Below, piece by piece: positions 20,942 through 29,203 of a stretch of DNA of 64,000 bases. Below the pieces are notes generated by a model. That model made no database searches, was not told the origin of the DNA, and worked only from the letters and a program-made list of their open reading frames with translations. Position 1 is the first letter of the stretch. Every line of letters starts with the position of its first letter. Source of the stretch: DATEDA01 sp963754305 (lineage in GTDB: Bacteria; Pseudomonadota; Gammaproteobacteria; Burkholderiales; SG8-39); contig CAVWFR010000011.1 of assembly GCA_963754305.1 (NCBI GenBank), positions 124,001 to 188,000 on the forward strand, written 5' to 3'. The position numbers and the translations under genes are program-made.

Positions 20942-23002
20942 TCAAGCTGCCCGAGCTGCTTCTTCGCCTTCGTAGATCACCGCCTCGATCGCGCGCGGCG
21001 CGACGCAGTCGCCGATCCGGCGCAGCGGCACCGTGCCGAGCGCACCGGTGAGAGCGTTCGCCACCCGGCCGAGCGCTAGCACCACCGTATCGGCCTCGAT
21101 CTCCCGTCGGGTAGCGGGATTCCACACGTCGTACACCGCGACGCTGGCGGCGGCGACCGATTCGACGAACGTCTGCGCGTCGATCGGTACGCCGGCGCGG
21201 CGGAGCCGCGGCATCACGTACGCGCTGTCGTAGGTCCGGTACAGCGATTCGCCCCACCACGGCCGCGGGCTGACGATGCATACGTTCGCACCCCCGTCGG
21301 CCGCGAGCCGCTCGGCGAGCCCCGCCGCGAGATCCTCATAGCCGTCGTCGACGATCACGACGTCCCGGCCGAGCGCCGCCGGGTCGCCCGCGGCGCGCTC
21401 GATCGCCTCGTCGATCCCCACGACGTGCGACGACGCGGCGCCCGGGATACCGGCGCGCTCGGGGCGGTAGGCGCTGTAGCCGGATACGTCGAAGCGCGCG
21501 CCGATCGCCACCACCGCGAGCTCGAAGCCGAGCGCCGCGAAGTCGGCCGGTATCGGCTGCTCCGCCAGGCGCAGCGGAACACCGGCGGCTTCGAGCGGCC
21601 GCACGAGATTCCCGATCGCATCCGCCCAGCGCCCGCGACCCGGCAGCGATGCGAGCGCGCGGAGACGGCCACCCGGCGCGTCGCGCCGCTCGAAGACCGT
21701 CACCGCGTGACCGCGCGCGGCGGCAGTGCCGGCAAAGCGTAGGCCCGCCGGCCCGGCGCCGATCACGCCGATCCGCTGCGGCCGCTCGCCCCGTCCCAGT
21801 GTCCCCTTGCCCCACACGGCCTCGCGCCCCAGCGCCGGATTCACCGCGCACACGACGTCGTTGTTCTCGCCGAGGCGACGGATGCAGACGTTCGCGCCCA
21901 CGCAGCGCGTGATGTCGCTCTCGCGCCCGGCGAGCGCCTTGGCGACGAGCTCGGGGTCGGCCATCTGCGCGCGCGTCATGCCGACCATGTCGGCGGCCCC
22001 GGACGCGACGATGCGCGACGCGGTCGCGACGTCGAGGATCCGCCCGACGACGAAGATACGGGCGTCGCCGGAGAGCGCCGCTTTCGCCCGCGCTGCGGCA
22101 GGCGCGAGGAACCCCGACGGCAAGTCGGTCGTCATCGGCGTCACTGCGATGTGCTTCGCGAAGTAGCCGCCGGCCGACAGATCGTAGAAATCGAAGAGGC
22201 CCGCCGCAGCGAAGAGCTCGAGCTGGCGCAGGAACTCCGCTTCCGTGATGCCGGCGCCGTTCGCCAGCCGCTCGTCGACGCTCAGCCGTAGCCCGACTGC
22301 GAGCCGGTTGCCGACCGCTGCCCTGACCGCGGCGCCGATCTCGAGCACGATCCGGGCGCGGTCGGCGGTCGCCCCGCCGTAGCCATCGGTCCGGTGGTTG
22401 AAGGCCGGTGAGAGGAACGCGCCGAGGAGCTGGCTGTGCGCGGCGTGGATCTCGATGCCGTCGCAGCCCGCCTCGGCTGCATGCGTCGCCGACAGTGCGA
22501 ACCCGTCGACGACGGCGCGGACGTCGTCGGCACTCATCTCCGCCGGCTGCTCGTGAAACTGGGTCGATGCGACCGGCGATGGCGCCCACAGCGGCCGCCA
22601 CTCGTCGATGTACATCGTGCCGGAGCCCTGGGCCCCGCCGCAGAAGAGCTGCACGACGAGCTTCGCATCGTGCGCGTGCACCGCATCGGCGAGCTTGCGG
22701 TACCCGGCAACCGCCCGCGGATCGTACCCGCGACAGCCTTGCCGGTAGTTCGCCCCCGAGGGATGCGCCGCCTGCTGCTCCGTGACGAGCAGCGCGGCGC
22801 CGCCGGCGGCCCGCTCGCGGTAGTAGTCGATATGCCGCTGCGAGAGCACGCCGTCCACCCCGTAGAGCAGCGTGTGTCCGGTGATCATCACGCGGTGGCG
22901 CACGCGCATCGAACCGATCTGGAGCGGCGTCCAGAGCGCTTCCTCCGAAGCTGCACCCCGCGCCGATCCGGGCGTGGCAGCCGAGCGTCCGATCTCTCCC
23001 AT
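20942..23002 (-). CDS. OYE-type oxidoreductase with FeS and FAD domains (second copy, one FeS Cys missing)
   Basis: The protein has 686 aa from ATG 23002. It has an FMN barrel (about 25-360) with the motif EIHAAHSQLLGAFLSP, an FeS region CVGANVC...C (Cys367, Ala370, Cys373, Cys385) and a dinucleotide domain RIGVIGAGPAGLRFA. The spacing is that of trimethylamine dehydrogenase (CxxCxxC-x11/12-C), but the second Cys is Ala. The cluster may therefore have a different ligand or be a 3Fe-4S type. It is clearly distinct from the copy at 13069-15039. Candidate reactions are N-demethylation or enoate reduction. It lies 26 bases after the isochorismatase-like gene. Confidence 0.86.
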   Translation of the reverse strand: MGEIGRSAATPGSARGAASEEALWTPLQIGSMRVRHRVMITGHTLLYGVDGVLSQRHIDYYRERAAGGAALLVTEQQAAHPSGANYRQGCRGYDPRAVAGYRKLADAVHAHDAKLVVQLFCGGAQGSGTMYIDEWRPLWAPSPVASTQFHEQPAEMSADDVRAVVDGFALSATHAAEAGCDGIEIHAAHSQLLGAFLSPAFNHRTDGYGGATADRARIVLEIGAAVRAAVGNRLAVGLRLSVDERLANGAGITEAEFLRQLELFAAAGLFDFYDLSAGGYFAKHIAVTPMTTDLPSGFLAPAAARAKAALSGDARIFVVGRILDVATASRIVASGAADMVGMTRAQMADPELVAKALAGRESDITRCVGANVCIRRLGENNDVVCAVNPALGREAVWGKGTLGRGERPQRIGVIGAGPAGLRFAGTAAARGHAVTVFERRDAPGGRLRALASLPGRGRWADAIGNLVRPLEAAGVPLRLAEQPIPADFAALGFELAVVAIGARFDVSGYSAYRPERAGIPGAASSHVVGIDEAIERAAGDPAALGRDVVIVDDGYEDLAAGLAERLAADGGANVCIVSPRPWWGESLYRTYDSAYVMPRLRRAGVPIDAQTFVESVAAASVAVYDVWNPATRREIEADTVVLALGRVANALTGALGTVPLRRIGDCVAPRAIEAVIYEGEEAARAA

Positions 23003-23028
23003 CGCGCCGAGACCGAGGTCGGGGCGAT

Positions 23029-23757
23029 TCAGGCGGCGTGAGCCGGCGTCTTGGGTGCCGTACGCGCGGGAACCGCCGCGAGCCGCGCCAGCACCTCGCG
23101 CGCCGGCGCGACATCGGCGTACTTCTCCGACATGTCGAAGAGGTTCACCGCGTGCGAGACCTGGCTGCGATCGTACACCGCGTCCTCCGCCACCAGGACG
23201 CGGAAGTTGAAGGCGAACGCGTCGACGACGCTGCCGCGCACGCACCCGCTCGTGGTGCAGCCGGTGACGACCAGCGTGTCCGCTTCGAGATCGATCAGAT
23301 GGCTCACGAGCGGTGTCGCGAAGAACGCGCTCGGATGCTTCTTCGGGATGAGGATATCGCCCGGGTGCGGCGCGATCTCCGCGACGAAGTCGTAGCCGCG
23401 CTGCGGGATCGTCATGATCGCGGGCACCTTCTCGGCGAGACGGCCGCCGTCGGTCGCCTGCTTGGGCGCGACGTGCGGGTAGAGAACCGGCCAGCGGCGC
23501 TTCCGGAACTCGGCGAGCAGCACCTGGATGTTGCGCACCGCGGCCCACGCCACCTCGCCGCAGCTCGTCGGGAACTCCTTGATCGATTCCCAGAACGGCT
23601 TCGGCACCGTGCCCACGGTCCGGTACTGGACGTCGATGATGAGCAGCGCCGGACGCGAGCCGACGCCGCCCGGGCGGCCGAAGCCCGCGGCGCGGTAGGC
23701 CCGCTGCTCCTCCTCGCTGATGATGCCGTCCCAGGGTCGCTTGGCGTCGGGCTGCAT
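23029..23757 (-). CDS. Isochorismatase-family cysteine hydrolase (amidase-like)
   Basis: The 242-aa protein keeps the full catalytic triad of the family: Asp42 in LLIIDVQ, Lys140 in IPKKHPSAF and Cys172 in TGCTTSGCVRG. The extended N-terminus (PDAKRPWDGIISEEEQRAY) is like that of N-carbamoylsarcosine amidohydrolase and maleamate amidase rather than true isochorismatases. It probably hydrolyses an amide or N-carbamoyl group and releases ammonia. This fits a pathway with a cyclic amidohydrolase downstream in the same run. Start ATG 23757; it follows the lyase gene by 30 bases. Confidence 0.87.
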   Translation of the reverse strand: MQPDAKRPWDGIISEEEQRAYRAAGFGRPGGVGSRPALLIIDVQYRTVGTVPKPFWESIKEFPTSCGEVAWAAVRNIQVLLAEFRKRRWPVLYPHVAPKQATDGGRLAEKVPAIMTIPQRGYDFVAEIAPHPGDILIPKKHPSAFFATPLVSHLIDLEADTLVVTGCTTSGCVRGSVVDAFAFNFRVLVAEDAVYDRSQVSHAVNLFDMSEKYADVAPAREVLARLAAVPARTAPKTPAHAA

Positions 23758-23787
23758 GGCGGTCCTCGATTGCTGTTCAGCGCCGCT

Positions 23788-24660
23788 TCAGGCGCCGCGA
23801 TACCGGTCCTCGAGCGCGGTGAATCGCGGCAGATCGACGAGCGCCTGCCGCGCCTCGAACGAGATGATCTGCTCCTCGGCGCCGGCGAGCGAGCCGTGCG
23901 CCTTGAGATGCCGCATCGCGTGCGTCATCGCGAGCATCGCCGCCTGCAGCGCGGCGTTGGCGTAGAGGATGCCGGCGAACCCGAGCCGGCCGAGCTCCTC
24001 GTGCGGGAGCATCGGGGTCTTGCCGCCGAACACGATGTTGCAGAGGTGAACGCCGGGGACCGCGGCGGGGATCCGCGCGAGCTCAGCGACCGACTGCGGC
24101 GCCTCGACGAACAGGACGTCGGCGCCCGCCTCGCGGTACGCGGCCGCCCGCTCGAGCGCGGCGTCGAAGCCCTCGACCGCGCGCGCGTCGGTGCGCGCGA
24201 TGACGAGAAGCCCAGAGTCGTGGCGCGCGTCGAGCGCCGCCTTGATCTTCTGCACCATCTCGGCGGCGGGGACGACGTTCTTGCCCTCGAAGTGGCCGCA
24301 GCGCTTGGGAAACACCTGGTCCTCGAGCTGCAGCGCGCTCGCGCCGGCTTGCTCGAACAGCCGCACGGTGCGCCGCAGGTTGAGCGCGTTGCCGAAGCCG
24401 GTGTCGGCGTCGACGATTAGGGGAACGGTCACCGCCTCCCTGATCGCTGCGACGTGGGCCGCGACCTCGGTCGAGGTGGTCAGCCCGAGATCGGGCGCGC
24501 CCAAGTAGGCGTTCGCGATGCCCGCGCCGCTCACATAGACGACCGGGAAGCCCGCCGCTTCGACGATGCGGGCCGTGAGCGCGTCGGGCGCGCCCGGAAT
24601 GATCGTCCCGGAGCCGGGCGCCAGATGCTTGCGTAAAGCGTCGTGCAACGGGTTCGACAT
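23788..24660 (-). CDS. Isocitrate lyase/PEP mutase superfamily C-C lyase
   Basis: The protein has 290 aa from ATG 24660. It carries the metal-binding Asp pair in LIVDADTGFG (Asp84, Asp86), the acidic QLEDQ and the catalytic loop KRCGH (119-123). That loop marks methylisocitrate or isocitrate lyase and dimethylmalate lyase-type enzymes with an active-site Cys. The YVSGAGIANAYLGAPDLG segment matches the phosphoenolpyruvate mutase/2-methylisocitrate lyase fold. It cleaves a 2-hydroxy or 2-oxo diacid into smaller units. As the first gene of the minus-strand run it is directly controlled from the promoter region shared with gntR. A PrpD-family gene sits in the divergent run, but no 2-methylcitrate synthase is present. 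Confidence 0.87.
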   Translation of the reverse strand: MSNPLHDALRKHLAPGSGTIIPGAPDALTARIVEAAGFPVVYVSGAGIANAYLGAPDLGLTTSTEVAAHVAAIREAVTVPLIVDADTGFGNALNLRRTVRLFEQAGASALQLEDQVFPKRCGHFEGKNVVPAAEMVQKIKAALDARHDSGLLVIARTDARAVEGFDAALERAAAYREAGADVLFVEAPQSVAELARIPAAVPGVHLCNIVFGGKTPMLPHEELGRLGFAGILYANAALQAAMLAMTHAMRHLKAHGSLAGAEEQIISFEARQALVDLPRFTALEDRYRGA

Positions 24661-24690
24661 GGGCGATTCCGGCGCGGCGTTGCGGGCGGC

Positions 24691-24718
24691 TTGACTCGAC
24701 CGGAGATCAGTGTATACA
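24691..24718 (+). promoter_or_regulatory. Sigma-70-like promoter for the gntR run
   Basis: TTGACT (24691-24696) and TATACA (24713-24718) are separated by 16 bases and lead towards gntR, whose ATG is 80 bases downstream. On the opposite strand the same TGTATACA stretch can serve as a -10 for the lyase gene, with TTGCTT 16 bases upstream. Confidence 0.55.
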
Positions 24719-24731
24719 GTGCACAGTACAC
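24710..24731. promoter_or_regulatory. Operator-like inverted repeat in the divergent gntR promoter
   Basis: GTGTATACAGTGCACAGTACAC has outer arms GTGTA/TACAC and a central GTGCAC palindrome. It overlaps the -10 element. FCD-type GntR regulators commonly bind GT-N-AC-type repeats such as this, so it is a good candidate for the autoregulatory site controlling both runs. Confidence 0.5.
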
Positions 24732-24797
24732 AAAGCAAGCGCTTTTTTCGGACTCCACCCGCTGGCTCCGCCTGGTTCAACCCGTCGCCGAGGATCG

Positions 24798-25496
24798 ATG
24801 CCCCGCACCCCGTTGCGCCCGATCGAACGCTCCGCCTCGCTCGCCGAACAAGTCTACGAGACGCTCCGTGAGCGCCTGCGCTCGGGCGCGATGTCCTGGG
24901 ACGAGCCGCTGCGCGAAGTGGCGCTCGCGACCCAGCTCGGCGTGTCGCGCACGCCGGTGCGGGAAGCGCTCGCCCGGCTGGCGAGCGAAGGGCTGATTCG
25001 GGTCGGCGGGCGCAGCTTCGCCGTCCCCGCGCTGAGCGAGGAGGACATCGAGGAGATCTACGACCTGCGCGTGCTGCTGGAAACCGAGGCGATCCGTCAG
25101 GCGGCCGCCGCCCCGGAACGCGACGGTCCGGTGGTGGCGATCCGCCATGCGCTCCGCGCCGCCGAGGCCGCGCACGCCGCCGGCGACGCGAAGCGCTTCA
25201 TCGCCGCCAATCGCGAGTTCCGCGGCGCATGGCTCGCGCTGGTCGCCAACCGGCGCCTGGTGCAGGCGGTCGAGCTGTACGCGGATCACGTGCGCGCGCT
25301 GCAGCGCTCGACGCTCGGCGATCCGGCACGCCAGCGCGTGGTGCTCGCCGGCATGAAGGCGATGCACGACGCCATCCAGGCCCGCGACGGCGCGGCGGCG
25401 GCGCGCGCGATGCGGCACTACCTCGGCGTCGCGCGCAACGCGATGCAGGAGGTCGCCGGCCTCCGGGCGCAGGCACGAAGCGTCGCCGCCGCGTGA
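24798..25496 (+). CDS. GntR-family transcriptional regulator, FCD subfamily
   Basis: The 232-aa protein has an N-terminal winged helix-turn-helix (residues about 15-80, with QLGVSRTPVREALARLASEG). Its C-terminal FCD domain is rich in helices, with the acidic IYDLRVLLETEA segment and His residues placed for metal and ligand binding (NREFRGAW in place of the usual NxxFH). FCD regulators sense small organic acids and usually repress divergent catabolic genes. The ligand-site His of the usual NxxFHxxL is here Arg-Gly, so effector binding may be altered. It lies head-to-head with the lyase run, and its stop overlaps the acyl-CoA synthetase start (GTGA). It is the only regulator seen for the surrounding 34 kb. 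Confidence 0.9.
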   Translation: MPRTPLRPIERSASLAEQVYETLRERLRSGAMSWDEPLREVALATQLGVSRTPVREALARLASEGLIRVGGRSFAVPALSEEDIEEIYDLRVLLETEAIRQAAAAPERDGPVVAIRHALRAAEAAHAAGDAKRFIAANREFRGAWLALVANRRLVQAVELYADHVRALQRSTLGDPARQRVVLAGMKAMHDAIQARDGAAAARAMRHYLGVARNAMQEVAGLRAQARSVAAA

Positions 25497-26950
25497 ACCT
25501 CGCCGAGCCCCTCGCCCACCACGCGCGCGCCCGGGCCGACTACCCGGCGATCGTCCATGGCGATCGCGTCGTTTCCTACCGTGAGCTCGATCCGCTCGTG
25601 CGGCGGACGGGCTCGCATCTCCTCTCGCTCGGACTCGCGCCGGGCGACGTCGTGGGGGTCGCGCTGCGCGACAGCGTCGAGCATCTCGTCATGCTGTTCG
25701 CGCTCGCGCGTGCCGGCATCGTGCTGCTGCCGCTCGACTGGCGCTGGACCGCACCGGAGCAGGCGCGCGTCGCCGCTCACTTCGGGGCGAAGCGACTCCT
25801 GGTCGAGCCGGACGCGGCGGCACCCGAAGGTCAGCACTGCACCGCGATCGACGACGCCTGGCACCGCGCCGTCGCGGACGCGAACCCCGCCCGCGAGTTC
25901 CCGACCGGCGACGGCCCGCTGCTCATGTCGCTCTCCTCGGGCACCACCGGCCGCCCGAAGGGCCCGCGCCTGAGCCATTACCAGTTCCTGCGCCGTTTCT
26001 GGGTGCACTGGATCAACCTCGGCTTCAACAGCGAGGACCGCTACGTCTCGGCGACGCCGCTGTACTACGGCGGCGGGCGGACATTCGCGACGCTGATGCT
26101 CTATTCGGGCGGCACCGTGTATCTGTTCCCGCCGCCCTACGAGCCGGCCGCGCTTTGCGCCGAGGTGGCGCGCCGCGAAGCGACCGCGGTCTTCCTCGTG
26201 CCCACCCTGCTCCGGCGGCTGCTCGCTGCGACCGACGCGGCGCTCGCGCCGATGCGCTCGCTCCGCCTGCTGCTGTCGTCGGGCTCGGCACTGCACGCCG
26301 ACGAGCGGCGGCGGATCCGCGCGCGGATCTCGCCCAACCTGATCGAGTACTACAGCTCGACCGAGGGCGGCGGCATCAGCTATCTCACCTCGCGCGACGC
26401 CGCGCATCACGACGACTCGGTGGGCCGCCCGGTGTTCGCGGTCGACGTCGAGTGCGTCGACGAGTCGCACCGGCCGCTGCCGCCCGGTGTCGTCGGCCGG
26501 ATCCGCTACCGCGGCCCGGCGGTCGCCGACGGCTTCTGGAACGATCCGGAGGCGAGCCGCGAAGCGTTTCGCGACGGCTGGTACTACCCCGGCGATCTCG
26601 GCATGCTCGACGACGAGGGCTTCCTGTTCCTCAAGGGCCGGGCGAAGGACATGATCATCCGCGGCGGCATCAACATCTATCCGGCCGACGTGGAAGCGGT
26701 CCTGCAATCGCACCCGGCCGTCGCCGAGGCCGCGGTCGTCGGCTGGCCGTCACGCGAGTTCAACGAGGAGGTCGCGGCGTTCGTCACCCTCAAGGGCGCC
26801 GCGAGCGCGCCGGAGCTGCGCGACCTGTGCCGCGCGCGGCTCGCCTCGTACAAGGTGCCGCGCGAGGTGTTCATCGTGCCGGAGCTGCCGCGCAACACGC
26901 TCGGGAAGATCGTGAAGACCGAGCTGAGCGGAAAGCTGCCGCAGCTTTGA
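25493..26950 (+). CDS. AMP-forming acyl-CoA synthetase
   Basis: The 485-aa enzyme starts at GTG 25493, overlapping the gntR stop. It has the P-loop SSGTTGRPKG (148-157), the acyl/adenylate motif YYSSTEGG, the hinge region YYPGDLG and the C-terminal catalytic Lys in NTLGKI (Lys472). It activates a carboxylic acid to a CoA thioester through an acyl-adenylate. The short length and the lack of an N-terminal linker fit medium-chain or aromatic acid ligases. It is the natural entry point for the imported acid into the CoA-dependent steps encoded downstream. Confidence 0.9.
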   Translation: MNLAEPLAHHARARADYPAIVHGDRVVSYRELDPLVRRTGSHLLSLGLAPGDVVGVALRDSVEHLVMLFALARAGIVLLPLDWRWTAPEQARVAAHFGAKRLLVEPDAAAPEGQHCTAIDDAWHRAVADANPAREFPTGDGPLLMSLSSGTTGRPKGPRLSHYQFLRRFWVHWINLGFNSEDRYVSATPLYYGGGRTFATLMLYSGGTVYLFPPPYEPAALCAEVARREATAVFLVPTLLRRLLAATDAALAPMRSLRLLLSSGSALHADERRRIRARISPNLIEYYSSTEGGGISYLTSRDAAHHDDSVGRPVFAVDVECVDESHRPLPPGVVGRIRYRGPAVADGFWNDPEASREAFRDGWYYPGDLGMLDDEGFLFLKGRAKDMIIRGGINIYPADVEAVLQSHPAVAEAAVVGWPSREFNEEVAAFVTLKGAASAPELRDLCRARLASYKVPREVFIVPELPRNTLGKIVKTELSGKLPQL

Positions 26951-26964
26951 CGCGCGAACCGCCG

Positions 26965-28317
26965 ATGAGCGCCGGACTCGCCGCCCGCATCGCCCGCTTC
27001 GCCACCGGGTTCCGGTGGCGAGACCTCTCGCCGCCGCGGCAAGTGAAGACGCGGTGGTTCCTCGCCGATTTTCTGGCGAGCACGCTCGCCGGCAGCACGC
27101 TGCCGGAAGCGGCGAGCGGCTTCGTGCTCGCGCAGATCGGCCCGGTCAGCCTGCCGGGCGACGAGCGCTACCTCTCCCCGTCGTCGGCTGCGGTCGCGAT
27201 GGGCACGGTCGGCGCGCTGCTGCAGATCCACGACGGCTACGGCGGCGGCGGCAACCATCCTTCGAGCGCGATCGTCTCCGCACTCTGGGCGAGCCGCGGC
27301 ACTTCGCAGCCGCTCGCCGACCTCGCGCTCCCGGCGGCGATCGGCTACGAGGTCGCGAACCGCCTCGCGCAGAACTCGCACCCGGCGCAGACCTTGGCCG
27401 GCATCGCGCCGACCGCGACGACCGGAACGGTCGGCGCCGCGGCCGCGGTCGCGCGCCTGCGCGGCCTGTCGCCGGAGCAGACGGCGCGCGCGATCGCGAT
27501 CGCTGCGTTCACCGCGCCGATCGCCGCGCTGCGCGGCCTCACCGAGCACGGCTCGGTCGTGCCGCTCCACGGCGGGCTCGCGGCGCGCGCCGCGATCGAA
27601 GCCGTCGAGCTCGCCGCCGCCGGTCTCGATGCGGGTGCGCAGGTGCTCGAAGGCGGCCGCGACCCCGGCTTCATCCACGTGTTGCGCGGCGATCCGGCGA
27701 AGCTCGAACCGGAAACCTGGCGCGGCGAGACGCTCGACGGCGTCTTCTTCAAGCCGCTGCCGGCGTGCCGCCACGCGCAGCCGGCGATCGAGGCGCTCGC
27801 CGCGATCCTCGCGCAAGGTCCGATTCCGACCACCTCGCTCCGCGGCGTGATCGTGCACACCTACCCGGTCGCGCTGCTGTTCGGCCAGCCGCCGCGGGCC
27901 GAGCACGAGCTGTACGACCGGCTGATGAGCATGCCGTGGGCGATCGCGAGCACCCTCGTCCACCAGGGCTTCGGATTCGACAACGTCGTCGCGCCGGCGC
28001 GCGACCCGCGCATCGAGCAGATCTACCCGTTGATCGAGAACGTGGTCGATCCGGCGTACGCCGCCGACTACCCGCGGACGTTCTCCACCCGCGTCGAGCT
28101 GCAGTTCGCCGGCGGCAAGACCCGCACCGGCGAATGCCGCATGGAGTACGGCGTGCCCGCCGAGGATGGACCGTACTCCCCGCGCGGCACCACGACGCCC
28201 CCGCTCGACGATGCGGGGATGCGGCGCAAGTTCTTCGACCTCGCCTCCCGGCGCATCCCGCGCGCGGAAGCCGAGTCACTGCTCGCCGAGATCTTCCCAC
28301 CGGAACGAGGGTCATGA
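26965..28317 (+). CDS. MmgE/PrpD-family protein
   Basis: The protein has 450 aa from ATG 26965; an earlier TTG 26947 overlapping the ligase stop is possible. The helical MmgE/PrpD N-domain includes the glycine-rich HDGYGGGGNHPSSA (a typical HD-x(6-8)-HP signature), GYEVANRLAQ and TATTGTVGAAAAVARL. The C-terminal lid has KPLPACRHAQPAIEAL. Family members are 2-methylcitrate dehydratase, cis-aconitate decarboxylase and many uncharacterised epimerases or dehydratases found beside Bug receptors. Here dehydration or isomerisation of a polycarboxylate is likely. Its stop overlaps the next start (ATGA). Confidence 0.87.
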   Translation: MSAGLAARIARFATGFRWRDLSPPRQVKTRWFLADFLASTLAGSTLPEAASGFVLAQIGPVSLPGDERYLSPSSAAVAMGTVGALLQIHDGYGGGGNHPSSAIVSALWASRGTSQPLADLALPAAIGYEVANRLAQNSHPAQTLAGIAPTATTGTVGAAAAVARLRGLSPEQTARAIAIAAFTAPIAALRGLTEHGSVVPLHGGLAARAAIEAVELAAAGLDAGAQVLEGGRDPGFIHVLRGDPAKLEPETWRGETLDGVFFKPLPACRHAQPAIEALAAILAQGPIPTTSLRGVIVHTYPVALLFGQPPRAEHELYDRLMSMPWAIASTLVHQGFGFDNVVAPARDPRIEQIYPLIENVVDPAYAADYPRTFSTRVELQFAGGKTRTGECRMEYGVPAEDGPYSPRGTTTPPLDDAGMRRKFFDLASRRIPRAEAESLLAEIFPPERGS

Positions 28318-29192
28318 GCCAGCCCTACGACATTCAAGCGATCGACGCGGTGGTGAACATCTGGACGCCGGAATCGCTCGCGATCCGGCCGAATCGCGAC
28401 GCGTTCTTCGGCGGCAAGATGCGCGTGAAGCAGGAGACGCTGCAGGGCGTGACGCTCGAGGGGATGCTGAAGCGGATGGACGCTGCCGGCATCGAGCGCG
28501 CGTTCCTGATCGCGACCAAGGTCGGCCGTCTCCCGCATCCCGCCTGCTATCACATCCCCTACAAGATGGTCGCGGACGCGGTGAACGAGTATCCGCAGCG
28601 CTTTCACGCGCTCGCCGGGCTCGATCCGACCGAGGGCATGGCGGGCGTCCGCGCATTCGAGAGCGCGGTGCGCGACGACGGCTTCATCGGCGCGCACTTC
28701 TATCCGCACTGGTACGAGCTCGCGCCCGATCACGCCAGGTGGTACCCGTTCTACGCGAAGTGCGTGGAGCTCGACGTCCCGGTGCAGCTCCAGGTCGGCC
28801 AGTCGATGGTCTACGACCCGACCTATCCGCTGCGCAGCGTCGGCCGTCCGATCACGCTCGATGCGGTGGCGTGCGACTTCCCCGAACTGAAGCTCGTCGG
28901 GATCCACGTCGGCATTCCGTGGACCGACGAGATGATCGCGATGGCCTGGAAGCACAAGCACGTCTACATCGGCTCGGACGCGCACAGCCCGAGGTACTGG
29001 CCGGAGTCGTTCGTGCGCTACATCGACAGCTTCGGGCAGGACAAGGTGCTGTTCGGCACCGACTTTCCGGTGCTCGACTTCGAGCGCACGCGCGCCGAGA
29101 TCGAGGCGCTCGGACTCAAGCCGGAGTCGAAGCGGAAGCTCCTGCGCGACAACGCGCTGCGCGTCTACAAGCTCGATCGAGCGCCGCATTGA
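28314..29192 (+). CDS. Amidohydrolase-2-family protein without the HxH metal motif
   Basis: The 292-aa TIM-barrel protein resembles the ACMSD/gamma-resorcylate decarboxylase group. At strand 1 the family has DxHxH, but here it reads AIDAVVNIWT (Val13, Asn15), so both His ligands are gone. The other landmarks persist: IGAHFYPHW, GIHVGIPW (the strand-6 His), IGSDAHSPRYWP and FGTDFPV (Asp of strand 8). It may bind metal differently or act as a lyase or decarboxylase with only some ligands. It starts with ATG in an ATGA overlap and is followed directly by the quinone-oxidoreductase gene. Confidence 0.8.
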   Translation: MSQPYDIQAIDAVVNIWTPESLAIRPNRDAFFGGKMRVKQETLQGVTLEGMLKRMDAAGIERAFLIATKVGRLPHPACYHIPYKMVADAVNEYPQRFHALAGLDPTEGMAGVRAFESAVRDDGFIGAHFYPHWYELAPDHARWYPFYAKCVELDVPVQLQVGQSMVYDPTYPLRSVGRPITLDAVACDFPELKLVGIHVGIPWTDEMIAMAWKHKHVYIGSDAHSPRYWPESFVRYIDSFGQDKVLFGTDFPVLDFERTRAEIEALGLKPESKRKLLRDNALRVYKLDRAPH

Positions 29193-29203
29193 TCCCGGCG
29201 AGC

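Noticed and set aside
26155..28317. A 720-residue frame starting inside the acyl-CoA synthetase gene
   Set aside because: Family similarity (MmgE/PrpD) begins only at 26965. The upstream part is out-of-frame ligase sequence.
23788..28317. Interpretation of the lyase plus PrpD pair as a methylcitrate (propionate) cycle
   Set aside because: No 2-methylcitrate synthase or PrpF/AcnD is present and the PrpD-like protein is of the broader MmgE type, so propionate use is not supported.
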